From Smithella sp. (GTDB taxonomy: Bacteria; Desulfobacterota; Syntrophia; Syntrophales; Smithellaceae): a stretch of DNA of 64,000 nt. The number at the start of each line of letters is the position of its first letter. Within the stretch, counting starts at the first letter, position 1. The translations under genes were made by a program, and so were the position numbers. The notes below the pieces were generated by a model. It ran no database searches. It had not been told where the DNA came from and worked only from the letters and a program-made list of their open reading frames with translations. Shown here piece after piece: positions 37,894-45,625 of the stretch. Location: contig JAGPFC010000004.1 of the NCBI GenBank assembly GCA_018056685.1, forward strand, positions 32,646 through 96,645, written 5' to 3'.

Positions 37894-39156
37894 ATGGCGG
37901 AAAATCGCGAACTTCAGGTTTTTTTGTTTTTAAGCGAAATACTTGGAAGAAACATTGTCGGCGCAACAGGCGAAACCTTGGGCCGTGTTTATGATTTGAC
38001 CGCGGAATTCGTAGAGCCTTATCCAATTGTTACCGGTATTATCCTCAGCTCAGCTCAGAAAAAAAGTCCTTTATTCCTGCCGTGGAATGATGTTCTGGAT
38101 ATGGATTTGTCCATATCCGTTTCCGTAGAATCAATCGCGGAACTTTCTCCTCTTCATTTAAAAGAAGGAGAATTGTTGCTCAAAGACGCCCTTCTGGACA
38201 AGCAGATCGTAGATACATATGGAGCAAAGATCAGACGGGTAAACGACCTCCAGTTTTTAAAAGCAAGACAGCGATTGCATCTGGTGCATGTTGACGTTGG
38301 TTTCCGCGGCTTGATCCGCCGTGTTGGCTTAATCAAATTATTGGATGTAATTTTACAAGGTCTGTTTGATTATAAACTAACCAATAATTTTATTTCGTGG
38401 AAATTTACTCAGCCGCTGAACTCTCCGGATCTCCTGCAATTAAATATTGCCCAGAGCAGATTGAGCCAGATCCATCCGGCCGACCTGGCCGATATTCTTG
38501 AAGAACTTGATATCAAGCAGCGTGCCGCTGTTTTTCAGGCTCTTGATGTTGAAACCGCGGCGGAAGCGCTGGAGGAAACAGACCCGAAAGTTCAGGTTAG
38601 TCTGATTAAAGATCTCAACTCGGAAAAGGCATCGGACATCATCGAAGAGATGTCCTTATCGGAAGCCGCTGATCTTCTGGCTGATTTACCCAAAGCCAAG
38701 GCTGAAGGAATTTTGAATGAAATGGAAAAAGATATTGCCGATGACGTAAAAGAACTACTGTCTCACCCTGAGCGGGAAGCCGGCGGTATGATGACGACAT
38801 CCTACTTGAGTTTCAGCCCTTCCACCACGGTCAAAGAAGCTCTGGAAAAATTCCGTTTGGAAGCGGCCGATGTCGATCTTGTTTATTATGTCTATGTCAT
38901 TAATGAAGACGAACGCCTGCTGGGTGTTATCAGTCTGCGGGATTTGATTCTGGCCACTGAAGATCAGAAACTGGAAGACATCATGGATGACAGGGTTATC
39001 TCGGTGAAACTTGATGATAAAGACGATACCATTGCCGAACAATTTGCCAAATACGCGGTTACAGCTATTCCGGTTGTGGATGAAGACGAAAAAATGCAAG
39101 GCACTATCATTTTTAAAAATCTCCTGGAAATTGTGGCTCCCGAACTGGGCAAATAA
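37894..39156 (+). CDS. PRC-barrel / MgtE-N / CBS cytosolic protein (no membrane domain)
   Basis: The protein has 420 residues with no membrane segment. Residues about 1-150 include a PRC-barrel-like part (GRNIVGATGETLGRVYDLTAEF) and a second similar unit. Residues about 185-280 carry an MgtE N-terminal superhelix with IHPADLADILEELDIKQRAAVFQALDVETAAEALEETDPKVQ. Residues about 285-415 hold two CBS domains (AGGMMTTSYLSF, VSLRD-type and TAIPVVDEDEKMQGTIIF). It is MgtE without its channel. It sits 23 bases before the Nramp gene, so it probably gates or senses Mg for that transporter. Confidence 0.85.
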   Translation: MAENRELQVFLFLSEILGRNIVGATGETLGRVYDLTAEFVEPYPIVTGIILSSAQKKSPLFLPWNDVLDMDLSISVSVESIAELSPLHLKEGELLLKDALLDKQIVDTYGAKIRRVNDLQFLKARQRLHLVHVDVGFRGLIRRVGLIKLLDVILQGLFDYKLTNNFISWKFTQPLNSPDLLQLNIAQSRLSQIHPADLADILEELDIKQRAAVFQALDVETAAEALEETDPKVQVSLIKDLNSEKASDIIEEMSLSEAADLLADLPKAKAEGILNEMEKDIADDVKELLSHPEREAGGMMTTSYLSFSPSTTVKEALEKFRLEAADVDLVYYVYVINEDERLLGVISLRDLILATEDQKLEDIMDDRVISVKLDDKDDTIAEQFAKYAVTAIPVVDEDEKMQGTIIFKNLLEIVAPELGK

Positions 39157-39178
39157 GCGAATCGATTAAGATGAAATC

Positions 39179-40438
39179 ATGGAAAAAATAAAAGCGCATT
39201 GGATAAAATTGTGGCAGGCAGGTTTGTTGAAAGCGGGACTTTTTTTCGCTCTCATCGGTCCGGGAATCATTACATCCAATGTGGATAATGACGCCGGCGG
39301 TATAACGACGTATTCTTTAGCCGGCGCCCATTACGGCCTCAGCCTGATCTGGATTCTCATTCCCGTCACGGTGGCACTGGTGATCATTCAGGAAATATGC
39401 GCCAGAATGGGCGTGGTCTCCGGCAAAGGGCTTTCCGATTTAATCAGAGAGCGATTCGGCGCAAAAATAACTTTTTATCTGATGATTATCTTACTTTTAG
39501 CCAACCTGGGAAATACACTTTGCGAATTTGCCGGTATTGCCGCCAGCATGGAAATATTCGGTGTCAGCAAATATGTTTCCGTTCCGGCGGGCGCTTTTTT
39601 CGTCTGGTGGCTTGTCGTCAAGGGAAATTATAAATCGGTGGAAAAAGCGTTTCTGCTGGCCTGCCTTTTTTATCTTTCCTACATTATATCGGGGTTCCTG
39701 GTTAATCCCAAATGGTCATCAATCGCAGTAGCGTCCATTACACCGAGTTTGAGTTTTGACTCCGGTATGCTGACGATGGCCATTGGTATTATCGGAACAA
39801 CGATCGCTCCCTGGATGCAGTTTTATTTGCAATCGTCCATTGTCGATAAGGGATTAACGGCTGAAAGTTATAAGTACGCGCGGATGGACGTTGTTTTTGG
39901 TTCGATCACCGTCAATGTCGTAGCGTTTTTCATCATTATGCTTTGCGCTGTTACTTTATTTCAAAATGGATTGAAAATCGAAACAGCCAAGGATGCCGCA
40001 CTCGCTCTGGCACCCCTCGCCGGTTCCTATGCTTCCTTGTTGTTCGCTTTTGGTTTACTCAACGCGTCGCTTTTCGCCGCTTCTATCCTGCCGCTTTCAA
40101 CAGCGTATACCGTTTGCGAAGCTTTTGGATGGGAATCCAGCCTCGATAGAAAATTTATTGAAGCGCCTCAGTTTTACGGACTCTATTCATTGATGATTAT
40201 TCTGGGTGCCGGTATTATTCTTTTACCCGATGTGCCTCTGATAAAGATAATGTTTTACTCTCAGGTCATTAACGGAATACTTTTGCCTTTCATATTAATT
40301 TTCATGCTGCTTCTGATCAACGATAAACGAATTATGGGAGATTACGTCAACGGCCGTCTGATGAACATGGTTTCCTGGACCACTGTCATTATACTGATAG
40401 GCCTGTCAGTCGCGATGGTGATATCGGCTTTCTTTTAA
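39179..40438 (+). CDS. Nramp-family divalent metal transporter with atypical metal site
   Basis: The 419-residue protein has about eleven membrane helices. The TM1 motif reads GPGIITSNVDNDAGGITTYS: Asp38 aligns with the D of the canonical DPGN, but Pro and Asn are Ala and Gly. The TM6 motif reads GTTIAPWMQFYLQSS, with Ala-Pro-Trp where Mn/Fe Nramps have Met-Pro-His. Loss of the metal-binding Met is the mark of the Nramp-related magnesium transporter group. Directly upstream are an MgtE-N/CBS protein and a CorA, which supports a Mg (or Mn) role. The ATG at 39179 follows 23 bases after the CBS gene. Confidence 0.82.
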   Translation: MEKIKAHWIKLWQAGLLKAGLFFALIGPGIITSNVDNDAGGITTYSLAGAHYGLSLIWILIPVTVALVIIQEICARMGVVSGKGLSDLIRERFGAKITFYLMIILLLANLGNTLCEFAGIAASMEIFGVSKYVSVPAGAFFVWWLVVKGNYKSVEKAFLLACLFYLSYIISGFLVNPKWSSIAVASITPSLSFDSGMLTMAIGIIGTTIAPWMQFYLQSSIVDKGLTAESYKYARMDVVFGSITVNVVAFFIIMLCAVTLFQNGLKIETAKDAALALAPLAGSYASLLFAFGLLNASLFAASILPLSTAYTVCEAFGWESSLDRKFIEAPQFYGLYSLMIILGAGIILLPDVPLIKIMFYSQVINGILLPFILIFMLLLINDKRIMGDYVNGRLMNMVSWTTVIILIGLSVAMVISAFF

Positions 40439-40584
40439 TCCTTACCGGTTCATGCTTATGTGTGAAAAATCCGTTTCACGCTGCATCTTCTGTATGTAAA
40501 CATTAATTTCCCCATCATTTTTCTTCATGGTGATTCTTTAGACATTTATCAAGCTTGTAAATATGTTTTAAATCCACTTCGGTT

Positions 40585-40857
40585 TTGCTGGCGAGGTTTG
40601 CTTTTCAAGACCGATGGAAGAAGGTTTCTTTGATCATGGTTTTAACGATGGCGGTCGATCTGGATCATTTTCTAGCCAATCCAGTCTTTGATCCCCTTCG
40701 ATGCAGTATCGGTTTCCATCCCCTCCATTCTTATGATGCTATTGCCGTCTATCTATTGATGCTCGCCATACCGCAGTTACGATTTGTGGCTCTCGGCTTA
40801 TTGATTCATATGGGGCTTGATGGATTGGAGTGTCTTCGTCTGGCCTTCAGCCATTAG
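40585..40857 (+). CDS. DUF6122-like small membrane protein, N-terminus doubtful
   Basis: About 90 residues with two or three hydrophobic helices. The motif TMAVDLDHFLANPVFDPLRCSIGFHPLHSYDAIAVY and the ending LLIHMGLDGLECL match the DUF6122 family. The only in-frame start is a TTG at 40585 without a Shine-Dalgarno. In another frame just upstream, IHFGFAGEVCF looks like the missing first helix, so a frameshift or degradation at about 40590-40615 is possible. Function unknown. Confidence 0.5.
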   Translation: MLARFAFQDRWKKVSLIMVLTMAVDLDHFLANPVFDPLRCSIGFHPLHSYDAIAVYLLMLAIPQLRFVALGLLIHMGLDGLECLRLAFSH

Positions 40858-40895
40858 CAAATCAATCCTTCACCGAAAATGTTTAAAGAAAGTTG

Positions 40896-40945
40896 TTGAC
40901 ATATTAAAAGGCCTGGTCTATATCCCCTCCAGGGGGATGGGATAT
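40896..40945 (+). promoter_or_regulatory. dmeRF promoter with G-tract operator over the start site
   Basis: TTGACA (40896-40901), 17 bases, then TATATC (40919-40924). Overlapping the -10 is an inverted repeat, ATATCCC (40920-40926) and GGGATAT (40939-40945), enclosing CCCCTCCAGGGGG (40924-40936). The repeat runs into the ATG at 40944. C/G tracts flanked by AT-rich arms are the usual operators of RcnR/DmeR-class repressors. Bound repressor would cover both the promoter and the Shine-Dalgarno region. Confidence 0.7.
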
Positions 40946-41225
40946 GAAAACCAATACACATGAACATACCAAAGAAGTTGTCAAAAGGCTGTCCAGGATT
41001 GAAGGTCATATCCGGGGCATCAAAAAAATGATTGAAGACGGCCAATCCTGCGATCAGGTTCTCCTGCAGTTGTCTGCTGTAAAAGCCGCCTTGAACAAGG
41101 CGACAAAAATCCTGCTGGAAGACCATTTTGACAATTGCGTCCTGGATAAGAATAAGGACAAAGCCCTCGAAAAAGAATTAATGGAATTTCGCAAGATTTT
41201 TGACGGCTTTCTCAGTTTGAAATAG
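40944..41225 (+). CDS. dmeR: CsoR/RcnR-family metal-sensing repressor (DmeR-like)
   Basis: The 93-residue all-helical protein of the CsoR/RcnR/FrmR family starts with a His-rich MKTNTHEHTKEVVKRLSRIEGHIRGIKKMIEDGQSC. Cys36 and the HFDNC segment (His/Cys at about 61 and 65) match the metal ligands of the family. N-terminal His residues are typical for Ni/Co-sensing members. It lies 10 bases before a DmeF-type exporter, as in dmeRF operons. It presumably binds the G-tract operator in its own promoter and is released by Co or Ni. Confidence 0.88.
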   Translation: MKTNTHEHTKEVVKRLSRIEGHIRGIKKMIEDGQSCDQVLLQLSAVKAALNKATKILLEDHFDNCVLDKNKDKALEKELMEFRKIFDGFLSLK

Positions 41226-41235
41226 GAGAAAGCTG

Positions 41236-42180
41236 ATGCACGACGAACAAATAGAGCTTTGGCAGCATCATCATCTGTTTAATGTTGATAAGAAATCTGT
41301 CGAAAAAAGCACGTTCATGGTCGTGGTGATTACCTTCATCACCATGGTTGCGGAAATTCTGTTTGGCTGGATTTCCAATTCCATGGCTCTGCTGGCGGAC
41401 GGCTGGCATATGGGAACGCATGCCTTTGCCCTGGGCATCTCTCTGATTGCCTATATCATGGCCAGGAAATACGCAAAGGACAGAAGTTTTACATTCGGCA
41501 CCTGGAAAATTGAAATTCTGGGCGCCTATACCAGTGCCATTGTGCTGGGCCTTGTCGGCCTGATCATGATCTATACCTCCATCCAAAGAATTTTGCATCC
41601 TCTGAACATTTATTACAATCAGGCTTTGCTTGTTGCATTCATCGGTTTGTCGGTAAACATCGTTTGCGCCATTATACTTAACAACGGTGGTCATGCTCAC
41701 GAACATACGCACCGTCATGAAGAGAATAAACATTCCCATCATGAACATCATCAGGAAGACCTGAATTTGAAATCGGCCTATCTGCACGTTGTGGCTGATG
41801 CTTTAACTTCCGTTTTAGCCATTGCCGCATTGCTTGGAGGCAAATATTTTAATTTTGTCTGGCTTGACCCGTTCATGGGCATCGTGGGAGCGGGACTGAT
41901 TCTTCACTGGTCATTTTTATTACTGAAGGAAACCGGCAGCATTTTGTTGCAACGCGAAATTGATAATCCGCTGGCCGATGAAATAAAAAACGAAATCGAA
42001 TCCGACGGAGACTCCATCATCAGCGACCTGCATATCTGGAAAGTCGCCCAAAATAAGTATGCCTGTATTGTCTCTCTGGTTACATCAAAAAATTGTTCTA
42101 TCGAAGACTACAAAAAACGCCTGGCCAAAGTTCATGAACTGGTACACGTGACGATCGAAATTCATGAATGCAAAAGATAA
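41236..42180 (+). CDS. dmeF: CDF-family Co/Ni efflux transporter DmeF
   Basis: The 314-residue cation diffusion facilitator has an early WQHHHLFN motif and HxxxD/DxxxD metal sites in SNSMALLADGWHMGTHAFALG and AYLHVVADALTSVLAI. A long His-rich cytosolic loop (about 152-173, HAHEHTHRHEEN...HSHHEHH) follows, and the C-terminal domain is ferredoxin-like. The N-terminal WQHxHxF is diagnostic of DmeF. It exports Co/Ni by proton antiport. AGGAG precedes the ATG. It is cotranscribed with dmeR. Confidence 0.9.
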   Translation: MHDEQIELWQHHHLFNVDKKSVEKSTFMVVVITFITMVAEILFGWISNSMALLADGWHMGTHAFALGISLIAYIMARKYAKDRSFTFGTWKIEILGAYTSAIVLGLVGLIMIYTSIQRILHPLNIYYNQALLVAFIGLSVNIVCAIILNNGGHAHEHTHRHEENKHSHHEHHQEDLNLKSAYLHVVADALTSVLAIAALLGGKYFNFVWLDPFMGIVGAGLILHWSFLLLKETGSILLQREIDNPLADEIKNEIESDGDSIISDLHIWKVAQNKYACIVSLVTSKNCSIEDYKKRLAKVHELVHVTIEIHECKR

Positions 42181-42407
42181 CACCCCTATAACAATAGGCT
42201 TAAATCTGACACCCTTTTGGATCATTTGTATCAATCGGACAAATTACCTATGCTATGCCAACTTGGCAGATGCGGCATAATACCACAAAATACCAAGTGG
42301 TACCGGTTTGTTTTGCTTGATTTTAAAGGATTATTTCTTTGCATTCTTCTCAAAAAAGAGTAATATTGCCTTCAAAAATCGGAAAAGACCAACCAAGTAT
42401 ATTAATT
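42181..42407 (+). other. Gene-free left flank of the cassette array
   Basis: The gap from dmeF to the first array gene (42181-42577) holds no gene. After the dmeF stop comes TAACACCCCT, which recurs at 52237-52246. At about 42255-42315 there are short imperfect repeats (TATGC...GCATA, AATACCAC/AATACCAAG). No integrase gene or attI-like site is visible. The 165-bp hairpin module starts at 42408. Confidence 0.5.
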
Positions 42408-42572
42408 GTACGGCCGCGCTGCGCGCGCCCGTACGGCGAGTTGCGCGGTCGCACTCGCCCGATTAGTCCGACCACGCGCTGATTCGCGCGGTCGAACAAA
42501 TCGTTCGAGCGCAAATCCCGTCGGCCCAGGCATGCAAGCATGCCAGCCCACCGTGATTTCGCTCAACTCGCC
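42408..42572 (+). repeat. 165-bp hairpin module, copy 1
   Basis: The block begins with GTACGGCCGCGC and ends CAACTCGCC just before the first cassette boundary (GTTATATG at 42573). It folds into successive hairpins: GTACGG...CCGTAC (27 nt, one mismatch), GGCGAGT...ACTCGCC, GACC-CGCG...CGCG-GGTC, CGAAC...GTTCG, and GGCATGC-AA-GCATGCC. It is 162/165 identical to 43901-44065; the 52-bp form at 44978-45029 keeps the first two hairpins only. Confidence 0.85.
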
Positions 42573-42577
42573 GTTAT

Positions 42578-43015
42578 ATGAAGAATAAGATTACAATATG
42601 CGATAATTGCTGGAAAATAATCCTTGGTGGTAAATATATTACGCTAGGAGGATATAAATTTTGTTCCAAACAATGTGGTGAGGAATTTCATAAATTACCA
42701 TCAAAAGAGTTTTGCGATTCTTGTTTAACCGAAACTACTGCTGTAACAAATTCCAGATGGTCCTCACTTATCCGCTATATTGCAATGCGGCCAGGGCGGG
42801 TTCCACTTTTACAATTCGGATTTAGAAAAAGTACCTGTCAGAAATGTGGGGCTTTCGTTATGAGATTATGGTTTGGTTTTGTATTGCCAATTTATCCACT
42901 CAGCAAATACCGTTTTTTATATACAAAGAAAAACCATGCTGTATTTGGTGAACCATTTCTTGAGTGCGAGATAAATGATATTTTAGTGCGTAAAGTAAAA
43001 AATAAAATCATATAA
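42578..43015 (+). CDS. Cassette 1: zinc-ribbon-like protein of unknown function
   Basis: The 145-residue protein has four Cys pairs: CDNC (8-11), CSKQC, CDSC and CQKC. This suggests two zinc ribbons; the first resembles an MYM/TRASH-type C-x2-C...C-x3-C motif. A hydrophobic stretch, LWFGFVLPIYPL, follows. The ATG lies inside the cassette boundary (GTTATATG), and the stop codon lies inside the R'' box of the following attC-like site, as is common in integron cassettes. It is AT-rich compared with its neighbours. No function is known to me. Confidence 0.65.
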   Translation: MKNKITICDNCWKIILGGKYITLGGYKFCSKQCGEEFHKLPSKEFCDSCLTETTAVTNSRWSSLIRYIAMRPGRVPLLQFGFRKSTCQKCGAFVMRLWFGFVLPIYPLSKYRFLYTKKNHAVFGEPFLECEINDILVRKVKNKII

Positions 43016-43067
43016 CAAAAAACAATACACCCGATCGCTGCGCTCCGGGTGATTTTTTCGTTGGAAC
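43009..43067 (+). other. attC-like site 1
   Basis: R'' CATATAAC (43009-43016) is the exact reverse complement of the box GTTATATG that opens cassette 1 at 42573, as expected when both derive from one circular cassette. The imperfect palindrome CACCCGATCGC/GCTCCGGGTG with flanking A6/T6 tracts forms the stem. It ends in GTTGGAAC (43060-43067), which opens cassette 2. Confidence 0.8.
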
Positions 43068-43084
43068 AATAAAAGGATTAAATA

Positions 43085-43849
43085 ATGGTCGTATTGTTTC
43101 TCTTGGGCATGCTGTTCAATTCCTTAATAACACTAGTATTGTGTGCATTGCCTGTGGCAGTATTCTGGCTTATCTTCTATTTATTGCGCCGATGCGGCAT
43201 GAGCATCAAATCTTCAGTAATATTGGTTATTCTGCTCGTTTTCTTAGTCTTATCATGGCCGCTGAGTGGACTATTTGAACTTAGCTGTCAATGTGATCAT
43301 CCTGCCCCAATAGAAAGGACAACTTTTGAGAAGGTTGGTCCTATTGATACACTATTAGTAGAAGGCAATGGAATGCATTGTCTCTATGGAAAAATCGATA
43401 TAGAAGAACCTGATTTTCCAAACACGGCGCAGTATAAAATAATAGAAGCTGAAAATTATCCGACTAGTAAAAACTTGGACCTTATTTTGAAAGAATCTGA
43501 CCTGCGAAGCCGATACAAGGTAGTCATTGAACGACCCAAGGGTGACTTTCTGCATAGATACCTAACAAAAGCATGGATCAGAATCGAAGATCGTACAACC
43601 GGAACCGTCTTATTAAAAACCTACGAATATGCATGGGGAGGTGGTCTGGCTGGAGTTTATATCGGTCTGATTATTACTCATGTACCTTTTTATTTTAACT
43701 TTGCCAACTATTTTAGCTGTGGATATGCAGGACGAGAGATAATACAATATCGCAACAATTTAGACTTATACAAATTAGCGGATCAAAAGTTACTTGAGCA
43801 AGTATTTATATTTCGAGATAAATCACAAGAACTGGATAAATATGACTGA
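43085..43849 (+). CDS. Cassette 2: membrane protein of unknown function
   Basis: The 254-residue protein has two N-terminal membrane helices (about 4-28 and 36-58) and probably a third near 185-205. Between them is a soluble domain with LSCQCDHPAP and VEGNGMHCLYGKIDIEEPDF. AAAAGGATT precedes the ATG. It is AT-rich, and no homologue family was recognised. It sits between cassette boundary GTTGGAAC and attC-like site 2. Cassette-borne membrane proteins of unknown function are common in chromosomal arrays. Confidence 0.65.
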   Translation: MVVLFLLGMLFNSLITLVLCALPVAVFWLIFYLLRRCGMSIKSSVILVILLVFLVLSWPLSGLFELSCQCDHPAPIERTTFEKVGPIDTLLVEGNGMHCLYGKIDIEEPDFPNTAQYKIIEAENYPTSKNLDLILKESDLRSRYKVVIERPKGDFLHRYLTKAWIRIEDRTTGTVLLKTYEYAWGGGLAGVYIGLIITHVPFYFNFANYFSCGYAGREIIQYRNNLDLYKLADQKLLEQVFIFRDKSQELDKYD

Positions 43850-43850
43850 A

Positions 43851-43907
43851 TTTCCAACAAAATCAATCCAGCCGATCGCTACGCTCCGGCTGATTTTTGC
43901 GTACGGC
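43851..43907 (+). other. attC-like site 2
   Basis: R'' TTTCCAAC (43851-43858) matches the reverse complement of the cassette-2 start box GTTGGAAC at 7 of 8 positions. The core is CCAGCCGATCGC/GCTCCGGCTG, very close to site 1 and to the classical aadA-type core. The right end GCGTACGGC runs into module copy 2. Confidence 0.75.
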
Positions 43908-44065
43908 CGCGCTGCGCGCGCCCGTACGGCGAGTTGCGCGGTCGCACTCGCCCGATTAGTCCGACCACGCGCTGATTCGCGCGGTCGAACAAATCGTTCG
44001 AGCGCAAATCCCGTCGGCCCAGGCATGCAAGCATGTCAGCCCGCCGTAATTTCGCTCAACTCGCC
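43901..44065 (+). repeat. 165-bp hairpin module, copy 2
   Basis: This block differs from copy 1 by three substitutions in its right part (GCATGTCAGCCCGCCGTAATT against GCATGCCAGCCCACCGTGATT). It is followed by the next cassette box, GTTCGGCAG (44066-44074). It may be a gene-less cassette. It starts with GTACGGC, carries GCCCGTAC 19 bases later as a possible R'', and ends at a GTT. Confidence 0.85.
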
Positions 44066-44085
44066 GTTCGGCAGAGGAATTAGGA

Positions 44086-44943
44086 ATGTTGAGGAGAGCT
44101 ATGCTTCTTGTAGTTCTTGGCTTGGTTATCGTCGTGGCGGCTGTAATGCTTTACGGAGAATTCCGTTGGAAATCGGGCACGAGAGAGCTTCGTGACCGGC
44201 TCGAAGCCGCCAGACTGCCGATCGAGCCTAAATTCTTCCATAAGGTTGAACTAAACGGTGTGCCCGCACCAGTTCAACGTTATTTCCGCGCCGTGTTGAA
44301 GGACGGACAGCCGATCGTGGCCGCTGTCACCGTGGAGCACACTGGAACCTTCAACATGGGCGAGGCGGCCGATCAGTGGAAGCCATTCACGTCCACCCAG
44401 CGCGTGATCACGCGGCGCCCGGGATTTGACTGGGAGGGGCGCGTTGCGATGATGCCCGGCCTACCGGTGCGCGTTCATGACGCCTACGCCGCGGGTGAAG
44501 GCATTCTGCATGCGGCGGTACTCGGACTGGTGTCCATGGTTAACCTGCGTGGCACGGGCGAAGTGGCACAGGGTGAACTGATGCGGTTCTTTGCCGAAGC
44601 TGCTTGGTACCCGACAGCGCTCTTGCCAAGCCAGGGCGTACTCTGGGATGCCGTGGACGACCATTCCGCCCGCGCGACTATAAAGGACGGCGACCTCACG
44701 CTGACGCTGTTGTTCCGCTTCAATAAAGAAGGGCTCATCGAAACCGTACGCGCTGAAGCGCGCGGACGGACAATAGGTGGCAAAGTGGTGCCCACCCCTT
44801 GGGAAGGCCGGTTCTGGAACTACGAGGCTCGAGATGGCATGCAAGTGCCCTTTGACGGTGAAGTTGCCTGGCTGCTGCCAGAGGGGGCGAAACCTTACTG
44901 GCGCGGGCGCATCACTAAACTCAGCTACGAGTTCGCACAATGA
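44086..44943 (+). CDS. Cassette 3: DUF6920 (DUF6544)-like protein
   Basis: The 285-residue protein has an N-terminal membrane anchor (about 4-24) and a beta-rich domain with LNGVPAPVQRYFRAVLKDGQP, MPGLPVRVHDAYAAGEGILHAAVLGLVSMVNLRGTGEVAQGELMRFFAEAAWYPTALLPSQGVLWDAVDD and TPWEGRFWNYE. These blocks match the DUF6920/DUF6544 family. It is visibly richer in GC than the cassette genes beside it, which points to a different origin. AGAGGAA precedes the ATG. Function unknown; members resemble lipid-binding or lipoprotein-export folds. Confidence 0.75.
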   Translation: MLRRAMLLVVLGLVIVVAAVMLYGEFRWKSGTRELRDRLEAARLPIEPKFFHKVELNGVPAPVQRYFRAVLKDGQPIVAAVTVEHTGTFNMGEAADQWKPFTSTQRVITRRPGFDWEGRVAMMPGLPVRVHDAYAAGEGILHAAVLGLVSMVNLRGTGEVAQGELMRFFAEAAWYPTALLPSQGVLWDAVDDHSARATIKDGDLTLTLLFRFNKEGLIETVRAEARGRTIGGKVVPTPWEGRFWNYEARDGMQVPFDGEVAWLLPEGAKPYWRGRITKLSYEFAQ

Positions 44944-44964
44944 ATGAGAGAATCGAAACCGGCA

Positions 44965-45036
44965 CTGCCTAATAATTGTACGGCCGCGCTGCGCGCGCCC
45001 GTACGGCGAGTTGCGCGGTAGCACTCGCCGTTGGCC
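44965..45036 (+). other. attC-like site 3 with 52-bp short module
   Basis: R'' CTGCCTAAT (44965-44973) matches the reverse complement of the cassette-3 start box GTTCGGCAG at 7 of 9 positions. It continues with the short module (44978-45029), which keeps the GTACGG...CCGTAC and GGCGAGT...ACTCGCC hairpins. It ends in GTTGGCC (45030-45036), which opens cassette 4. Confidence 0.7.
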
Positions 45037-45058
45037 TGAAATTATTTGACATTCGTCT

Positions 45059-45084
45059 TATAATAGCGTACCGTATGTCGTACG
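45059..45084 (+). promoter_or_regulatory. Candidate antitoxin promoter/operator
   Basis: A TATAAT box (45059-45064) is followed by CGTAC (45067-45071) and GTACG (45080-45084), an inverted repeat in the usual place for a YefM/Phd autorepressor. The -35 at proper spacing is poor. The presence of its own promoter would free the toxin-antitoxin cassette from read-through transcription. Confidence 0.4.
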
Positions 45085-45101
45085 TTATGGAGGTAAGAAA
45101 A

Positions 45102-45344
45102 ATGACAACATTTACAGCATCAGAAGCAAGAAAACGTCTATACAATCTTGTGGATGAAGTTAAAGATTCACATATTCCGATCCAAATTGTAGGGAAAAGA
45201 AATTCCGCTGTTTTAGTATCCGAAGAAGATTGGCGTGCTATAGAAGAAACATTATACCTTGCATCAGTTCCGGGTATGCGAGAATCCATTAAGAAGGGCT
45301 TAAAAACTCCCGTCGAAAAATGCAAGGAGGAACCCGGCTGGTGA
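45102..45344 (+). CDS. Cassette 4: YefM/Phd-family antitoxin
   Basis: The 80-residue protein carries a Phd/YefM fold signature: MTTFTASEARKRLYNLVDEVKDSHIPIQIVGKRNSAVLVSEEDWRAIEETLYL, then SVPGMRESIKKGL and an acidic tail. The N-terminal half binds DNA and represses the pair; the C-terminal half wraps the toxin. The start at 45102 has GGAGG upstream. It overlaps the toxin start by GTGA. Toxin-antitoxin pairs are common in chromosomal cassette arrays, where they limit cassette loss. Confidence 0.92.
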   Translation: MTTFTASEARKRLYNLVDEVKDSHIPIQIVGKRNSAVLVSEEDWRAIEETLYLASVPGMRESIKKGLKTPVEKCKEEPGW

Positions 45345-45604
45345 GCTGGAAACTTGTTTTCACAAAACAGGCACAAAAAGATGCAAAAAATATTTCACAA
45401 TCCGGCCTAAAACCTCAGGCAAGCCGCCTATTGGATATACTCAGGGAAGATCCATTTCAAAATCCACCACCCTATGAAAAGCTGATGGGTGATCTTTCAG
45501 GAGCATACTCAAGAAGAATCAACATACAGCATCGCTTGGTTTATCAAGTATTGAAAGACGTCCGCACAGTAAAGGTAATCATAATGTGGACGCATTACGA
45601 ATAA
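45341..45604 (+). CDS. Cassette 4: Txe/YoeB-family toxin
   Basis: The 87-residue protein starts at GTG 45341 with AAGGAGG ten bases upstream (45324-45330); longer in-frame readings overlap the antitoxin too far. Motifs are SWKLVFTKQAQKDAKNI, LRPF-like ILREDPFQNPPPYEKLMGDLSGAYSRRINIQHRLVYQVLKD, and the final WTHYE. Arg, His and Tyr of the ribosome-dependent mRNA-cleaving YoeB site are visible (RRINIQHRLVY, HYE). It is followed by attC-like site 4. Confidence 0.93.
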   Translation: MSWKLVFTKQAQKDAKNISQSGLKPQASRLLDILREDPFQNPPPYEKLMGDLSGAYSRRINIQHRLVYQVLKDVRTVKVIIMWTHYE

Positions 45605-45625
45605 GTTCCAAAGTACAAACAAAAG

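Noticed and set aside
44461..45024. Minus-strand open frames over the DUF6920-like cassette gene
   Set aside because: High GC keeps several frames open; only the plus-strand frame shows family motifs and a Shine-Dalgarno.
42408..45029. CRISPR array
   Set aside because: The repeats are long, hairpin-rich, few and separated by genes of unequal length; no short regular repeat-spacer pattern and no cas genes.
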